Shown here: one piece after another, positions 1 to 11,266 of the stretch
How positions within the stretch are numbered: position 1 is the stretch's first letter
Layout of the letters: each line of letters begins with the position of its first letter
Assembly (NCBI GenBank): GCA_037951105.1
Contig: JBAMJV010003028.1
Span: 20,332-84,331, forward strand
Direction of reading: 5' to 3'
Origin: Echinarachnius parma
Taxonomy: Eukaryota; Echinodermata; Echinoidea; Clypeasteroida; Echinarachniidae
Length of the DNA stretch: 64,000 nt
The notes under the pieces: model-generated
Told to the model about the DNA's origin: nothing
Seen by the model: only the letters and a program-made list of their open reading frames with translations
Database searches by the model: none
Program-made: the position numbers and the translations under genes

Positions 1-302
1 AAGCTAATGGCAACATCTGAGAGAAGGGTTAACAATACTTCTTAGAAATACACCTATAAACATTGCAGGGATTTAAGATTAAGCTTAAAACAGGGTAACG
101 CAGATTTAATAACATCAAAAAGCATCACCGCTCTTGAGAGGGGTGAACGGGTAAACAATGGCATTATAAGGTGAGGGTTAAGTGGGAACCAATTCACACG
201 GTTTAAGTGGGTGTATAAGTTGCTGGTAAACAGCGCAATAACAAAGAAGTAACAGACTATATACATGGGGACTATTAAATGCATGTATCTATATTCGTAA
301 CA
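1..302 (-). repeat. LTR of a Gypsy-type LTR element, partial at window edge
   Basis: This segment is repeated almost base for base at 3337-3638 (offset 3336). On the minus strand it begins TGTTACG, directly downstream of a purine-rich tract (CAAAGGGGGAGG on the minus strand, 306-317) that fits a polypurine tract. It is therefore the 3' LTR of a minus-strand element and is cut by the window start. Near-identity to the other LTR indicates a recent insertion. Confidence 0.8.
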
Positions 303-2724
303 ATACCTCCCCCTTTGAAAAATCTCACTGTCCTCAGTGAGGCAACAGTGGAAATAGAAAACAATTACAGGAAACATAACATGGACATTTTGTACGACAA
401 ATCAATGTTTAAATGATACATCAATTATATGGAAAACACCAATAATTCAACTTATACATCAAACATACTCTACAACGTTCAGTTATGCTAACACGGACGC
501 CTAAACACAATTCGCAAACACGTTATATAAACCAATACACATCGACCTAAATACTATAGCTACCACAAATTATAATTATCTACACAACCATTAACACAGT
601 ACCAGCACATGTGCGAAACAAAAACTAAATACATAAACAATCACTTTGTTTAAAGCTCCCCAAAACAGTCTTAAGTAATCTCGTGAAACATAAGAAAACA
701 AACCAGAGGTATTAGTTTGCAGATCTAATTAATGCGATAACACCAACATTAAATCAGTACTCTGACAAAAACAAACTATCGAAACCAAGTTGACAAAAAG
801 ATCACTGAACCAAATGGGAAAACAAAAACGACAAAGATGTTAAAGGGCATCAAGCGTGGGGATGCTACATAGCGGGTCGCCATTTTGAACTGGGTTAGTT
901 TGCGCGCACCGCATGACACTGAGCTAACGTGCATTACGCTCCGTGCGCAACGCGTATGCAAGATGGCGCCGCGCATCTCATTTGACGAATCTGAACTACC
1001 TTTAAAGCGGTAAAGAAAAATGGTACCAAGAAGAAAGTCCAGAAAGGAGAAGTTGGTTTAAAAATAAAACAAACACAATCATGCTATAACAAACATAATG
1101 GCAATAAGTATAACATCCAATTGTGCTCTTTCTACAGTCATATTTCGTTTCGTTTCCCATAATTTCCAAATGATTTACCAATTTTGTAATCCATTCAACG
1201 AGACTTAACACTATTATTTTAACAGCTCCACATTAAAAAAACAACAACAAATTTCTTTGGTCATATACTGAGTTCTTTGTCCAAAGAATTATTTTATATC
1301 GGCATGCAATGATAAAGTTCTTTTTCTTCACGAACATCAAGGGAATGTCTATATAGTCCATTGTCTCAGCTTCCTAATTAATAACATTTTCATTCCTTAA
1401 AAATTATCGGAATACTGACGAAGACCACCACTCCAGCAATCCGCCGTGATCGATGTCCGTGGTCGTGTACGTCATGTTAAATACTATCTGGATATGGGAT
1501 AGTACATTCCGATTATCAGCTTCCATGTCGCTGTCGAGGTCGTTTTCTGCATCGTACGTTATCAAGCGTTTGCGGATGAGTTGACAAAAGGTGACTTCCT
1601 ACGGCCCGGATAATTCCAGCAAAGGCGTCTGTCTCATGAGACGCAGGGCAGGTTGTCTTTTCGTCAACGTCGACCGCGTGGTGGTTGCGATATCTAAAAC
1701 TACACTATATAAATTACCGGGCTCGTTCCAACGTGCAATGTCCAACGGAACCATGGCAACGGCCCCTCAGCTCCGATTTCGGCGCGACCACTTTTACAGA
1801 TACCCAGTATGTTCCAACACATACTGGCTGTATCACAACGCGACTTACATGTACATACAAATTAACCTAAACTACATATATCGCACCTCGCTTCATAATC
1901 CACAACTGCAACGATGACCTCAAGGCTCCATATCGAAGACAATAATTAATCACAATAATACATGTACAAATCTAAATAGCCTTATTTCTCACAAATACAA
2001 TGAGGTTAAAACACAAACAAATCTCCATGCTCGTTTTAAATCAAAGAAAGCTCTACATAATTTTGCGAATCATATCCATAACTATTTTCTTTTCTCCGAA
2101 CAATGTGCTAGCTGAGACTAATGGCGTATAAAGGGTTTCCCTCGAAGACGTCGAATTACAGAATATTTGCATTCCGATAGGTAAGGTTCTAGGTAATACC
2201 TATGCAGTACCACGCGAGCTCAAGCTTGATCGCACCATCTCCGCACGCGAGAATGGAATCGTAGGACGGCATCGCGCATGACGTCCGGCGTTGAGATTCC
2301 CGCAATCGATGTCGATGAGGTCCAGCATGATGACGGCGATGAACAACGGTCGGCGAGATGGACGATGAAGACAAAGTCTGCTCCGCTCCTGCTCCATGAC
2401 AGTGAGGCCACCGGCTCCTCCTCGAACTCATCGCCAACAGATCGATGACCACCAAGAGCCAGCACACGCCGAACTTAGCCATGCTGGACACCATGACCAA
2501 CAATAACATCGATCTCTTATTCGTCCATGGTTGACGAAGAACGCAGCTACTCTGGACGCAAACAAGCTTTCTTTTTCTCGAGCATTGTTGTCACTTCAAC
2601 ACCGTATTCGAGATCGTCGAGATCCATATTATTCAGCGGCATGTCCGAGGCACGTGTTAAAATCTCCCGTCAGTGGCATGTCCAAGGCACGTGTTGAAGT
2701 TCAGCATCCCACTTCTGACACCAG
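303..2724 (-). mobile_element. Internal region of a non-coding LTR retrotransposon
   Basis: The interval between the two LTRs is only 2.4 kb and has no gag, protease, reverse transcriptase or integrase reading frame; the few short ORFs overlap in several frames and resemble nothing I recognise. A primer-binding site (TGGTGTCAGAAGTGGGAT on the minus strand, 2706-2723) lies one base inside the 5' LTR and matches the type used by Gypsy/Ty3 elements. A polypurine tract is at 306-317. The element is thus non-autonomous, with its ends intact and its coding part replaced by unrelated sequence, and would need proteins from a full-length relative. Confidence 0.75.
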
Positions 2725-3638
2725 TGTAACGATTCTGTCTTTTCGACGGACAAAATCGTTATGGGATGAAGATGATGGTGATGTAATGGATGGATGTCTG
2801 GATGGCCGAGGTTATATAGTTCTAAATCACAATCATGATCACAATCACTCTGTAAAACACGTTCCACAAGCTTCGATGTAAAGATAACAGTTGGCGAGAG
2901 TTATTCGGTTATTCGTTTATTCTTCCATAAACAACTTCGTACAATTCCATGTCGAACAGGACTAACTATAACCTACTAACTTCTAACAGGACTAACTTCG
3001 TACTGTAACTTAATAACTGACTAAGAATGAACTAACAACTGCACAAACTCCAGCTCCATGATTATTACTCTCCAGACTTAGACTTCGACTTAGTCTCAAC
3101 GTATATGAACTGACCCCGAATGAGAGAGAGGTCGAGGTTATATAGGCTAGTCCAGTTTACTGACATAACCCTGGACATTGACTTCCAGTCTGAGCTAGGA
3201 CAAAGAATGACATCTATAAAGACACCGACTAAGAGGGAACTTAATGCATCAAAGAACAAACTATAGCGACTTGACATTACAATGGACTTACTTCTTAGAA
3301 ATACAGTAATCCCTAAACATTACAGAGCTTAAGTTTAAGCTAATGGCAACATCTGAGAGAAGGGTTAACAATACTTCTTAGAAATACACCTATAAACATT
3401 GCAGGGATTTAAGATTAAGCTTAAAACAGGGTAACGCAGATTTAATAACATCAAAAAGCATCACCGCTCTTGAGAGGGGTGAACGGGTAAACAATGGCAT
3501 TATAAGGTGAGGGTTAAGTGGGAACCAATTCAGACGGTTTAAGTGGGTGTATAAGTTGCTGGTAAACAGCGCAATAACAAAGAAGTAACAGACTATATAC
3601 ATGGGGACTATTAAATGCATGTATCTATATTCGTAACA
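2725..3638 (-). repeat. 5' LTR of the same element (about 914 bp)
   Basis: The LTR runs on the minus strand from TGTTACGAAT (ending at 3638) to CGTTACA (2725), giving imperfect inverted ends. Its first 300 bases match 1-302. Part of the LTR is open on the minus strand and is translated in frame with the neighbouring LINE, so a 532-residue ORF at 3390-4988 is a chance LINE/LTR chimera rather than a gene. Confidence 0.75.
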
Positions 3639-5145
3639 ATACATCAAATTAAGAGCATAAAAATCACTTCCCCATGAAGAACCAGATACGCATCTCATCA
3701 TATTAATTCTTTTTTGACAACTTATTTTTACTTTCTCAATATGCTTTGACCAAGTTAATTTACTATCAAATAATACTCCCAAATATTTATACTCCTGTAC
3801 TTGGTTTAATTTCAAACCATTTATACATAACTTCATTCCACAATTACTTTTCTTATTAGTAAATACCATATAACATGACTTTTCTGCAGAAAAGGTCATT
3901 TTCCACACCTTACTCCATTCATACAGAGTATTAATACAGGACTGAAGTTTACTCTCTAATAATTCCAGCTTTTTACAAGGAATCCAAAAAGCAATATCGT
4001 CAGCATATACAGACATGGTAGCAACTGATATCCCTTTTGTTATATCACTAACCAAAATATTGAACAATAAAGGACATATTACACTTCCTTGAGGCAAGCC
4101 TCTATCAACAACAAAATGATTAGACACTTCTCCATTAACTCTCACTTTAAAAGATCTATTAGAAAGAAAAGATGATATCCATAATAAAAGTCTATCATTA
4201 ATCCCATACATCTTCAACTTCCTTATAATACTACTCTTCTCAACAGAGTCGTACGCCTTATTAAAATCCATAAATACCACACCCAAATATCCTTTATCAA
4301 TCATGCATTTTTTAATATCAGTATCTAGCATGACAATCGAGTCAAGGACTCCTCTGCCTTTTCTAAACCCCGATTGACAGTCAGATAGAATATTATATTT
4401 TTCCACATACCAATCCAGTCTCTTATATATCATTCTTTCCATTATCTTACACAAATATGAAGTCAAGGCTATATGTCTATATGAATTAGGGTCTGTCTCA
4501 CTCTTTCCTTGTTTTAATAATGGGACATGAATAGCATGTAACCAATCATTAGGAAGGTTAGACGTCTCCCAAATACGATTAAACAAATCCAATATTTTAT
4601 GATGAGCGCTTTTAGACATAGAGACAATATGGCGTTTACAAATTCCATCTAAACCGGGGGTTGATTCTTTTGACAACTTAATCGCTGCCTTAAATTCAAA
4701 CATATTAAAAGGTTCATTCAAGCTTTCCACTGCATGTGTATCATTAATTACAAACGTCTCATTGTCATCAACACTAGTATTAGTACCTGCACAAATATTA
4801 TCTTTATAGCAACTGCCTAATGCATTTGCAACTTCACAATTATCACTTACACATACTCCATCAATACTAATAACAATTGTTTTCTTCTTATTAATAAATT
4901 CTCCTCTCATTTTTCTTATCATTTTCCATATTTGCGTAACTGGAGTAAAACGATTAATTTTTTTACAGTACTCTCTCCAATAATTCATTTTGGCCTGTCT
5001 AATAATACACTGAGCTGATGCTTTTTTCCGCTTAAATTCACATAAATCGTCATACTTTCCAGTTCTTACAAATGTCCTCTTATAGCTTTATTTCTAGACT
5101 TAACTGCAACCCAACATTCCTTATTCCACCATGGAACCGAAGGGA
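3639..5145 (-). pseudogene. Non-LTR retrotransposon reverse transcriptase, interrupted
   Basis: The minus strand encodes the end of the linker (VPWWNKEC, about 5140) and then most of a LINE reverse transcriptase. Visible motifs are a degenerate SYRHIALTS block, QSGFRKGR, the first catalytic aspartate in MDFNKAYDS, GLPQGSVICPLLFNI and the catalytic YADD box. The layout resembles I/Nimb-type LINEs, a weak assignment. A frameshift near 5085 separates the linker from the rest. The 3' part is removed because an LTR element inserted at 3638, so the remaining LINE end is missing. No endonuclease or RNase H is present, so this copy is dead. Confidence 0.85.
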
Positions 5146-5167
5146 GGCGTTTTTTTATTCCTATTCG

Positions 5168-6150
5168 TAATGCAAGCAAGGGAATATATACCCCACGGGT
5201 AGCGCAGCGCGCTACGCCGTATGAGCGAGAACGCTCCTAATTGGTCAATAACGGACAAGGCCAATTGGTCGGTGCGCACGGGCGCTCGACCAATCAGCGG
5301 ACCGGTTGGCTGGCTCGCCTGCTCGGCGGGAACAATGGTGTGTTCAACCAATCAGCGGGCCGGATGTTCGGGCAGATTCATGGGCCGCTGTCTCGGCTGG
5401 CCTATTAGGCGGAATCAATGGCGTGTCGGTGCGGGCTATTCGGGCAGATTCATGGCGGCGTATCGTACGCATCCAAAACTCGGGGAAGTCGATCCCGTTG
5501 TCTCTATTGAAATTGTTGGGATTCAGGCGGATATTGATAGCTTCCTTTACCCTTCGTGTGTACCAATGCCGTTCTTGGGAAAGGCATTGAACCCCGTCCC
5601 AGTCTGGCTGATGCTGGTTGTCCCAAGCATGTTCGGCTACGGCTGAGCTGTCAGTATGGCGGAGCCTGACGTCCCTCTTATGCTCAGAGATTCTTTCGGA
5701 TATCGGTCGGGCAGTCTCACCGATGTAGGACTTATCGCATCCTTTGCAAGAGATGTTGTACACGATGCCGTCCCGTCTGTGTTGAGGAATTGGATCCTTG
5801 GGGCGTGTTAGTTGCTGACGTAGTGTGTTATCTGATCTGAAGACCGTTCGGATCCCATGGCTCTCTAGGCGGCGCCTGAGTTGTTGGGAGACACCATCTA
5901 TGTACGGCAAGACTGTGAAAGTCTTGTATACCTTCTGATCCTTTGGGTCTGACGTTCTATTCTTGGTGTTGTGTACAAAACGGCGTGGGTAACCGTTGAG
6001 GCTCAAGGCACTACGGACACGTGCCCGCTCTTTGCATGGCTGCTGTGGACTAGTCACAATGCTCTGTCAAATAGACATTTGACCAGACCTCTTTTCACCG
6101 ATATGGGATGGTGAGAGTCAAACGCTATGTACTGGTATGTGTGGGTAGCA
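5168..6150 (-). pseudogene. Inverted partial copy of a Penelope-like element (GIY-YIG part)
   Basis: This arm is the inverted, 5'-truncated partner of 6484-7525. Its long minus-strand ORF (5344-6057) ends with a GIY-YIG endonuclease domain recognised by VYNISCKGCDKSYIGETAR, the histidine-rich ISEHKRDVRLRHTDSSAVAEH block and a downstream conserved Asn/Arg segment. That is the endonuclease type used by Penelope-like retroelements. Here the domain is in frame with the preceding segment, unlike the right-hand copy. The reverse transcriptase core is absent. Confidence 0.85.
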
Positions 6151-7525
6151 CAGCACCCTGCTGAAGCTCAAGAAAGACAACGTGTTGGATGAACCAACCT
6201 ATCGAAGGTTGAAACCCACACAGAAGCAACCTCCTAGAATATACGGGTTACCCAAGATACACAAATCCACAATACCACTACGACCCATAGTGTCATGCAT
6301 AGGTTCCTTTGCCTACAACATCTCGAAGCACCTAGCAGAGATTCTGTCTCCACTCACCGGTGTCACTGAACATCCATCCATCCAGTTCACATCAGAGATG
6401 GAAAGTGAAGGGAAGATAGCATTTCTAGACACGCTGGTTCACAGACACGACAACCACAGGCTTTCCACCTCGGTGTACAGGAAGCCTACCCACACAGACC
6501 AGTACATAGCGTTTGACTCTCACCATCCCATATCGGTGAAGAGAGGTCTGGTCAAATGTCTATTTGACAGAGCATCACGCATTGTGACTAGTCCACAGCA
6601 GCCATGCAAAGAGCGGGCACGTGTCCGTAGTGCCTTGAGCCTCAACGGTTACCCACGCCGTTTTGTACACAACACCAAGAATAGAACGTCAGACCCAAAG
6701 GATCAGAAGGTATACAACATTTTCACAGTCTTGCCGTCCATAGATGGTGTCTCCCAACAACTCAGGTGCCGCCTAGAGAGCCATGGGATCCGAACGGTCT
6801 TCAGATCAGATAACACACTACGCCAGCAACTAACACGCCCCAAGGATCCAATTCCTCAACACAGAGACGGGAAGGCATCGTGTACAACATCCCTTGCAAA
6901 GGATGCGATAAGTCCTACATCGGTGAGACTGCCCGACCGATATCCGAAAGAATCTCTGAGCATAAGAGGGACGTCAGGCTCCGCCATACTGACAGCTCAG
7001 CCGTAGCCGAACATGCTTGGGACAACCAGCATCAGCCAGACTGGGACGGGGTTCAATGCCTTTCCCAAGAACGGCATTGGTACACACGAAGGGTAAAGGA
7101 AGCTATCAATATCCGCCTGAATCCCAACAATTTCAATAGAGACAACGGGATCGACTTCCCCGAGTTTTGGATGCGTACGATACGCCGCCATGAATCTGCC
7201 CGAATAGCCCGCACCGACACGCCATTGATTCCGCCTAATAGGCCAGCCGAGACAGCGGCCCATGAATCTGCCCGAACATCCGGCACCGACACGCCATTGA
7301 TTCCTCCAAATAGGCCAGCCCGAGTTAGCGGCCCGCTGATTGGTTGAACACGCCATTGTTCCCGCCGAGCAGGCGAGCCAGCCAACCGGTCCGCTGATTG
7401 GTCGAGCGCCCGTGCGCACCGACCAATTGGCCTTGTCCGTTATTGACCAATTAGGAGCGTTCTCGCTCATACGGCGTAGCGCGCTGCGCTACCCGTGGGG
7501 TATATATTCCCTTGCTTGCATTACA
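6151..7525 (+). pseudogene. Penelope-like element, deleted RT core plus GIY-YIG endonuclease
   Basis: The plus strand encodes the N-terminal part of a Penelope-type reverse transcriptase (PRIYGLPKIHKSTIPLRPIVS). It then jumps, at about 6365, straight to the thumb-side segment (IAFLDTLVHRH). The palm with its catalytic aspartates has been deleted, so the copy cannot reverse transcribe. A two-base insertion near 6865 pushes the GIY-YIG endonuclease (VYNIPCKGCDKSYIGETAR, 6880-7347) into another frame. A short direct duplication near 7270-7320 makes this arm longer than its inverted partner. Nested, partial and inverted copies are typical of Penelope insertions. Confidence 0.85.
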
Positions 7526-7530
7526 TTTGT

Positions 7531-7575
7531 ATCACACCTGACGAAGTGTTGCAGCGGCGCACGAAACGTCGTGAT
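7531..7575 (+). ncRNA. Candidate hammerhead ribozyme of the Penelope terminal repeat
   Basis: The core CTGACGA (7538-7544) and GAAA (7563-7566) bracket a stem II of GTGT/GCAC (7546-7549 with 7559-7562). A GTC cleavage triplet (7568-7570) is followed by GTGAT (7571-7575), which can pair with ATCAC (7531-7535) as stem I. Stem III is minimal. Penelope-like elements are known to carry such minimal hammerheads. A second terminal copy at 20815-20855 shows compensatory changes in both stems. Two bases separate stem I from the core, which is not ideal, so activity is uncertain. Confidence 0.55.
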
Positions 7576-7689
7576 CTCTTAAGATTCCTTGTTGACCACA
7601 TTGCGAGACAAACGAATATCACTAGCGATATCTTTTCCGATACCATATCCGCAATGAATAATATATTCACATGATTAATGTTGTTCAAA

Positions 7690-8061
7690 CTCATAAGTTA
7701 GTTGATAGTACAGTGTCCTTGAGATGCTCGTTGGTGTTGACAAAATTATTAATAACATACAATGTAAGTCTATGTATAATTTGAATAAAAATGAGAAAAG
7801 GAGCTATTGTCAGCTCACGAGCGAGTGAAAATGACGAGCTAGGCAAGACTTTATCATTATCTACTCCCTTTCATTGTCACCTTTATTTCGCATCGATAAA
7901 TAAATATAACGTGTTTTTTAGTTTCACTTCCATAGAAATTCATTCAGATAGTGTGTATACGTAATGCTTTAAACACTCCGGAATGGGCTCATTAGAATGA
8001 AGTTGGTATCTTAAGTAAAGCAAGCAAACACATTGACGACAAGTGAAAGTGGAAAGTGAAA
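7690..8061 (-). promoter_or_regulatory. Orphan upstream region of a lost array gene
   Basis: This stretch matches the distal upstream regions of the receptor genes: the sequence near GTGTCCTTGAGATGCTCG, the GATA-like pair in CTTTATCATTATCT (about 7850-7862) and the ISRE-like GAAAGTGGAAAGTGAAA (8045-8061). No receptor gene follows at lower coordinates because the Penelope/LINE block occupies that place. The array therefore once extended further left. Confidence 0.6.
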
Positions 8062-9362
8062 TATCTGCAACACAACGGCCTTAATGATAGGTAGGTGATT
8101 TATTGTGCGTGATTATCAATATTATACAAATTAATGAAAGTGTTAATTGATTATAAAAATACAATGAACCAAACAAACTGTTGTTTTTACGATAATAGAC
8201 ATAATATAATAATTTCTGAAAGTCCTGAGTACAATCGATCAAAAAAATAAAAACAATGGCCATTTGACACAATGTTTGAAGGTAGACATTTCTTTCAAAA
8301 GGGGACTCAAATTGACAATGCAGTTTGGCAAATTTGTGGACAACTCCACAGTAATTTGTAGACCAATTTTTCCCCTTTTCTTATTTTCACAAAATTTGTT
8401 TTGTTCCCTTCGTTTGAATTCAATAGATGTTTTGTACAATATATTTATACACTTGTATATAGTGTAATAAAAGTTAGTTTAGGGAATTGAAAAAAATCAT
8501 CGTATTTATTTGGGGCCCAAATAAATACCATCGGATATATTTATTGATATTTCAGCCATTTCTGAACTGATTTTGACCAAATAAAATTTATTCTGCCAAT
8601 AAAATTGCATGTTCTTTCAAATTCGACACTCAGTTTTTCATTACCCACGAAAAACTATGTTGTGCAGCGCCCTCTCTACCAAAAACTGAACAACCTCTTT
8701 AACAAATGGGAAGTTTGGTGTACACAACATAAAAGGAGTTGTCCACAAAATTGTCCGAGTGCAATGCCAATCTGAGTCCCCCAGATAAAAAATTGGATAT
8801 CTTCAAATAGTTATATTTTTTCTTATTTCTTGACCAATAATGCTTCGACTTTCATAGTATATTCATTGTATGTAGCATTGCATAGTGAAAACACCAAATC
8901 GCCCGGGTTATATTTAACTTTAAAGGTTTGCTTGCCACTAAAAACATCAACGTACTATTACAACTGTAACATTTCCGAAATATAACTGACACATAATTTA
9001 CCACACAAACGTTGTTTGGACATTAAATCTGTCATCTTGTTTATCTTTGTGCCCTAGAAAACTGCTTACTTTTTATTATTTTGAATGTTGTAACTTAGGT
9101 CATGCCATTCATGTCGGTATGAACCCGTTCAGTGCTTTAACATTTTCAGTAGACTCTCCATTCGACTCGGCATCTAAAAAAAGAGCCTCGGAGGAACGTC
9201 CTATCCAAGGACGCAGCGTTTGGCCGTGGCATTAATTCTGAAAAAAAAAAAGCATTTGCTAGGCACGATAATGAATCACAATTTCAAAGAATGTCACTTG
9301 TATTGGTATCAGATCGATATGATCAGTTCTTTCACATCTAGTATCTGCTTCTTTGTTATTTG
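8062..9362. repeat. Duplicon flank between orphan promoter and unit A
   Basis: There is no convincing gene. The first part (8062-8470) is the same upstream flank that recurs near 11270, 19400, 23860, 32520 and 35930, including the TTTGGCAAATTTGTGGA block. About 8500-8670 matches the right half of the second MITE family (compare 29341-29475). The region from 9040 on is the downstream flank shared by all units. Confidence 0.6.
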
Positions 9363-9440
9363 ATTTAGTGTCGCCGAATGTTGGTGGCAGTCGTTAAATA
9401 AGCATCGGCATCTAGTAGAGCACTAATAAAACAAAGCTAA
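9363..9440 (-). pseudogene. Decayed receptor-tail relic downstream of gene A
   Basis: The plus-strand text CGCCGAATGTTGGTGG followed by a TCGT and a GCATC block aligns with the tail-to-membrane part of the receptor genes (TFGDT...RRRV), but is full of changes. An equivalent relic is found about 480-520 bp beyond the stop codon of genes A, B, E, F, G and H, and somewhat further from I and J. Confidence 0.55.
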
Positions 9441-9699
9441 AAGTCGAGGTTTCCTGTCCGTGTTGGTCCCGTGTCCGAGGATTGCACCTATACGTCTATT
9501 TCAATACCCTTCGCCACACGTATACTATTAAATACCAGATACACAGGGGGATATTAGGTCCTCTCTTGTACATCAGCTCTGTGTCTTTAAAATTTCCTTC
9601 TCCATTCTATAGATGACAAGCCCCTTGCTAGGAATGTAGGGGGCAGTATGTGCTATTTTCAAAAGTATTTGTATTGGACATGTTGGACATGTTGGTTTG

Positions 9700-9785
9700 A
9701 CTCGCCCATGGATTGAATATGAAGCAAAGACCTCCCGTGCATGCGAAAACGCTTTGACCGGTGAGCTACCATGCTCACGGTATTT
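9700..9785 (-). repeat. tRNA-derived repeat (SINE-like), unit A
   Basis: On the minus strand the sequence reads GAGCATGGTAGCTCACCGGT, similar to a tRNA 5' half with an A box. About 50 bases later comes ATATTCAATCC, a poor B box. The same element recurs in most units, always in the same place, so it was amplified together with the receptor gene. Confidence 0.45.
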
Positions 9786-9885
9786 CTGAGACAAAAAAGC
9801 ATGTGGTTCTGATTACAGTATGTCTATAAAATGTCTAGGTTGATTATTGTTACCATGAAGAGCGTTGACTTGCAATTAATATTGA

Positions 9886-10755
9886 CTACTTAATATCATG
9901 GATGATTTGATATGTCACTTCATTGACATCGGCATATACGGGTTCACTGGTCTCACATCTTCTGCTGACTTCCAGCCTCCATCGAGTATCGCCCAACGTT
10001 GGTGGATCTCGTAGAACATGCCTCAGCATCAAGCACAACAACGCTGTAACGGACATTGCGCTTATGAAGGCAACCATGCAAATGGTGTTGGTGAATATTG
10101 CCATGTGAATGTCTCCACCATAGCGGCTCGACATGTCGTCTGTAAGACTTCCACTCCTTCTTGTCGCTATAGCATTCGGGTTTGTATTTATATTATCTGA
10201 AATATTCAGATCTGACATTCCTGTCGCTAATGAAGAGGACGCTGTGGATGTTGATGACGAAAGCATGGAAGTCTGATTAGACTTTCTCTCACCACCTGCA
10301 GTAGCCATTGACTCTTCGTAAAATCGTTCTAATAGTTGATATCGCGTTTCTTTCCCAGTATCGACATTGATAGTCACACATCCTATAGTTAAATTAACGC
10401 GCTGTTTTATTTTCACTGACTGTAAACCAGATGTGCAGTTTACATTCATAATGTTGATGAATGTTACAGATATAAAGACCTCCCATGTTCCTAATTTACA
10501 TTTTCCTATGATGACATCTATACTTTCCTGAGGAAAATACAGACTTAACTGCATCTTCTTGACATCAGTGCTGAGACCATAACGGTAGGTCGTTGAGGCA
10601 TTAGCAATAGGGCAAGTCAAGTTCACAGCTTCCCATTGCTCAGTTTCTTCTGCTTCCTTTGAAACTTGGGCAGTAGTACCACCTGATCTGGACCCCAGGG
10701 TGAAAAGGACTAATTGTAGAACTAGTAGCAAAATAACTGATCGAGCATACTCCAT
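9886..10755 (-). CDS. Array receptor A: Ig-like, single-pass, ITIM-type tail (intact)
   Basis: The gene encodes 289 residues in one exon. The ATG at 10755 is chosen because MEYARSV plus a Leu-rich stretch matches the start of the sister genes; the ORF is open further upstream. Residues 1-26 form a signal peptide. An Ig-like domain (about 40-148) has cysteines 48, 86, 107 and 126 and several N-glycosylation sites. Residues 150-215 are a Ser/Thr-rich stalk, 218-243 a membrane helix, followed by a basic stop-transfer stretch. The tail carries Y274 (PVYADV) and Y282 (VTYQII); the latter fits the ITIM consensus, known to recruit SH2 phosphatases. The protein is most likely an inhibitory cell-surface receptor with unknown ligand. 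No database match was available, so family naming is not attempted. Confidence 0.85.
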   Translation of the reverse strand: MEYARSVILLLVLQLVLFTLGSRSGGTTAQVSKEAEETEQWEAVNLTCPIANASTTYRYGLSTDVKKMQLSLYFPQESIDVIIGKCKLGTWEVFISVTFINIMNVNCTSGLQSVKIKQRVNLTIGCVTINVDTGKETRYQLLERFYEESMATAGGERKSNQTSMLSSSTSTASSSLATGMSDLNISDNINTNPNAIATRRSGSLTDDMSSRYGGDIHMAIFTNTICMVAFISAMSVTALLCLMLRHVLRDPPTLGDTRWRLEVSRRCETSEPVYADVNEVTYQIIHDIK

Positions 10756-10852
10756 TGTCAAATGTTTCCTTTGTCTGCATGGGAATCGAAGACTACAAGA
10801 GAGAAAAAAACAATGAACAAGCCAAACGGACTTTTGTCCTATCAATGATTGT

Positions 10853-11266
10853 TTTAATCATGATTAGTAATGTTGGTCAAACTCTAAAATCGGTTCATAT
10901 TGACCTTGAGATGCTCGTTGATGTTTAACAAATTTAATAATACGATACAATGAACTTCGATGTCTCATTTCAGCAAAACGAGAGAAGGTATCGTATATAG
11001 GTGAGAGGGTGAAGGGATTGTCAGCTTGCACGAGCGAGTGAAAATAACGAGCTGGGCCAAATGCCGATTGATGGACTAGACGACTTTATCATTATCTGTC
11101 CCCTTTTATTCTCACCTTTATTTTGCATTATTGAATTAACGTTTCTTTCAAATTCACTTTCATATCAAATAATTCAGATAGCGTGTATACTTAATGTAAT
11201 GCCATTCTTCTTCGTAAGTGGCTCATTAAACAAAACATTAAGAACAAGTGAAAGTGGAAAGTGAAA
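10853..11266 (-). promoter_or_regulatory. Upstream region of gene A
   Basis: A near-palindrome TTTAATCATGATTAGT (10853-10868) lies 98 bp before the ATG, as in the sister genes. Further out are the GATA-like pair in CTTTATCATTATCTGTC (11084-11100) and GAAAGTGGAAAGTGAAA (11250-11266), which contains the ISRE/IRF core GAAANNGAAA. These are motif matches only; binding is inferred from conservation across units. Confidence 0.5.

Noticed and set aside
776..2881. Short ORFs inside the LTR element as gag or a host gene
   Set aside because: They overlap in several frames, are under 120 residues and show no zinc knuckle, protease or other motif.
3390..4988. A single 532-residue protein joining RT and a hydrophobic C-terminus
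   Set aside because: The C-terminal 80 or so residues are LTR sequence repeated at 54-377. The fusion is caused by the LTR insertion and is not a gene product.
8239..8467. Short ORFs on both strands at the duplicon flank (about 65 residues)
   Set aside because: The frame is not preserved in the other duplicon copies and there is no domain, so no coding gene is supported.
9923..10200. Plus-strand ORFs opposite the receptor tails (MTSAYTGSLLSHLL type)
   Set aside because: They recur only because they are antisense shadows of the conserved tail and have no upstream signals.
9886..10755. ITAM in the receptor tail
   Set aside because: The two YxxV/I motifs are separated by four residues, not the 6-8 of an ITAM. 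The second fits an ITIM better.
9886..10845. Upstream start codons for the receptor genes (A, D, F, G)
   Set aside because: The extra N-terminal residues are not conserved, and some start with GTG or TTG. The ATG giving ME(Y/H)AR or MA(H/R)AR lies directly before the signal peptide in all copies.
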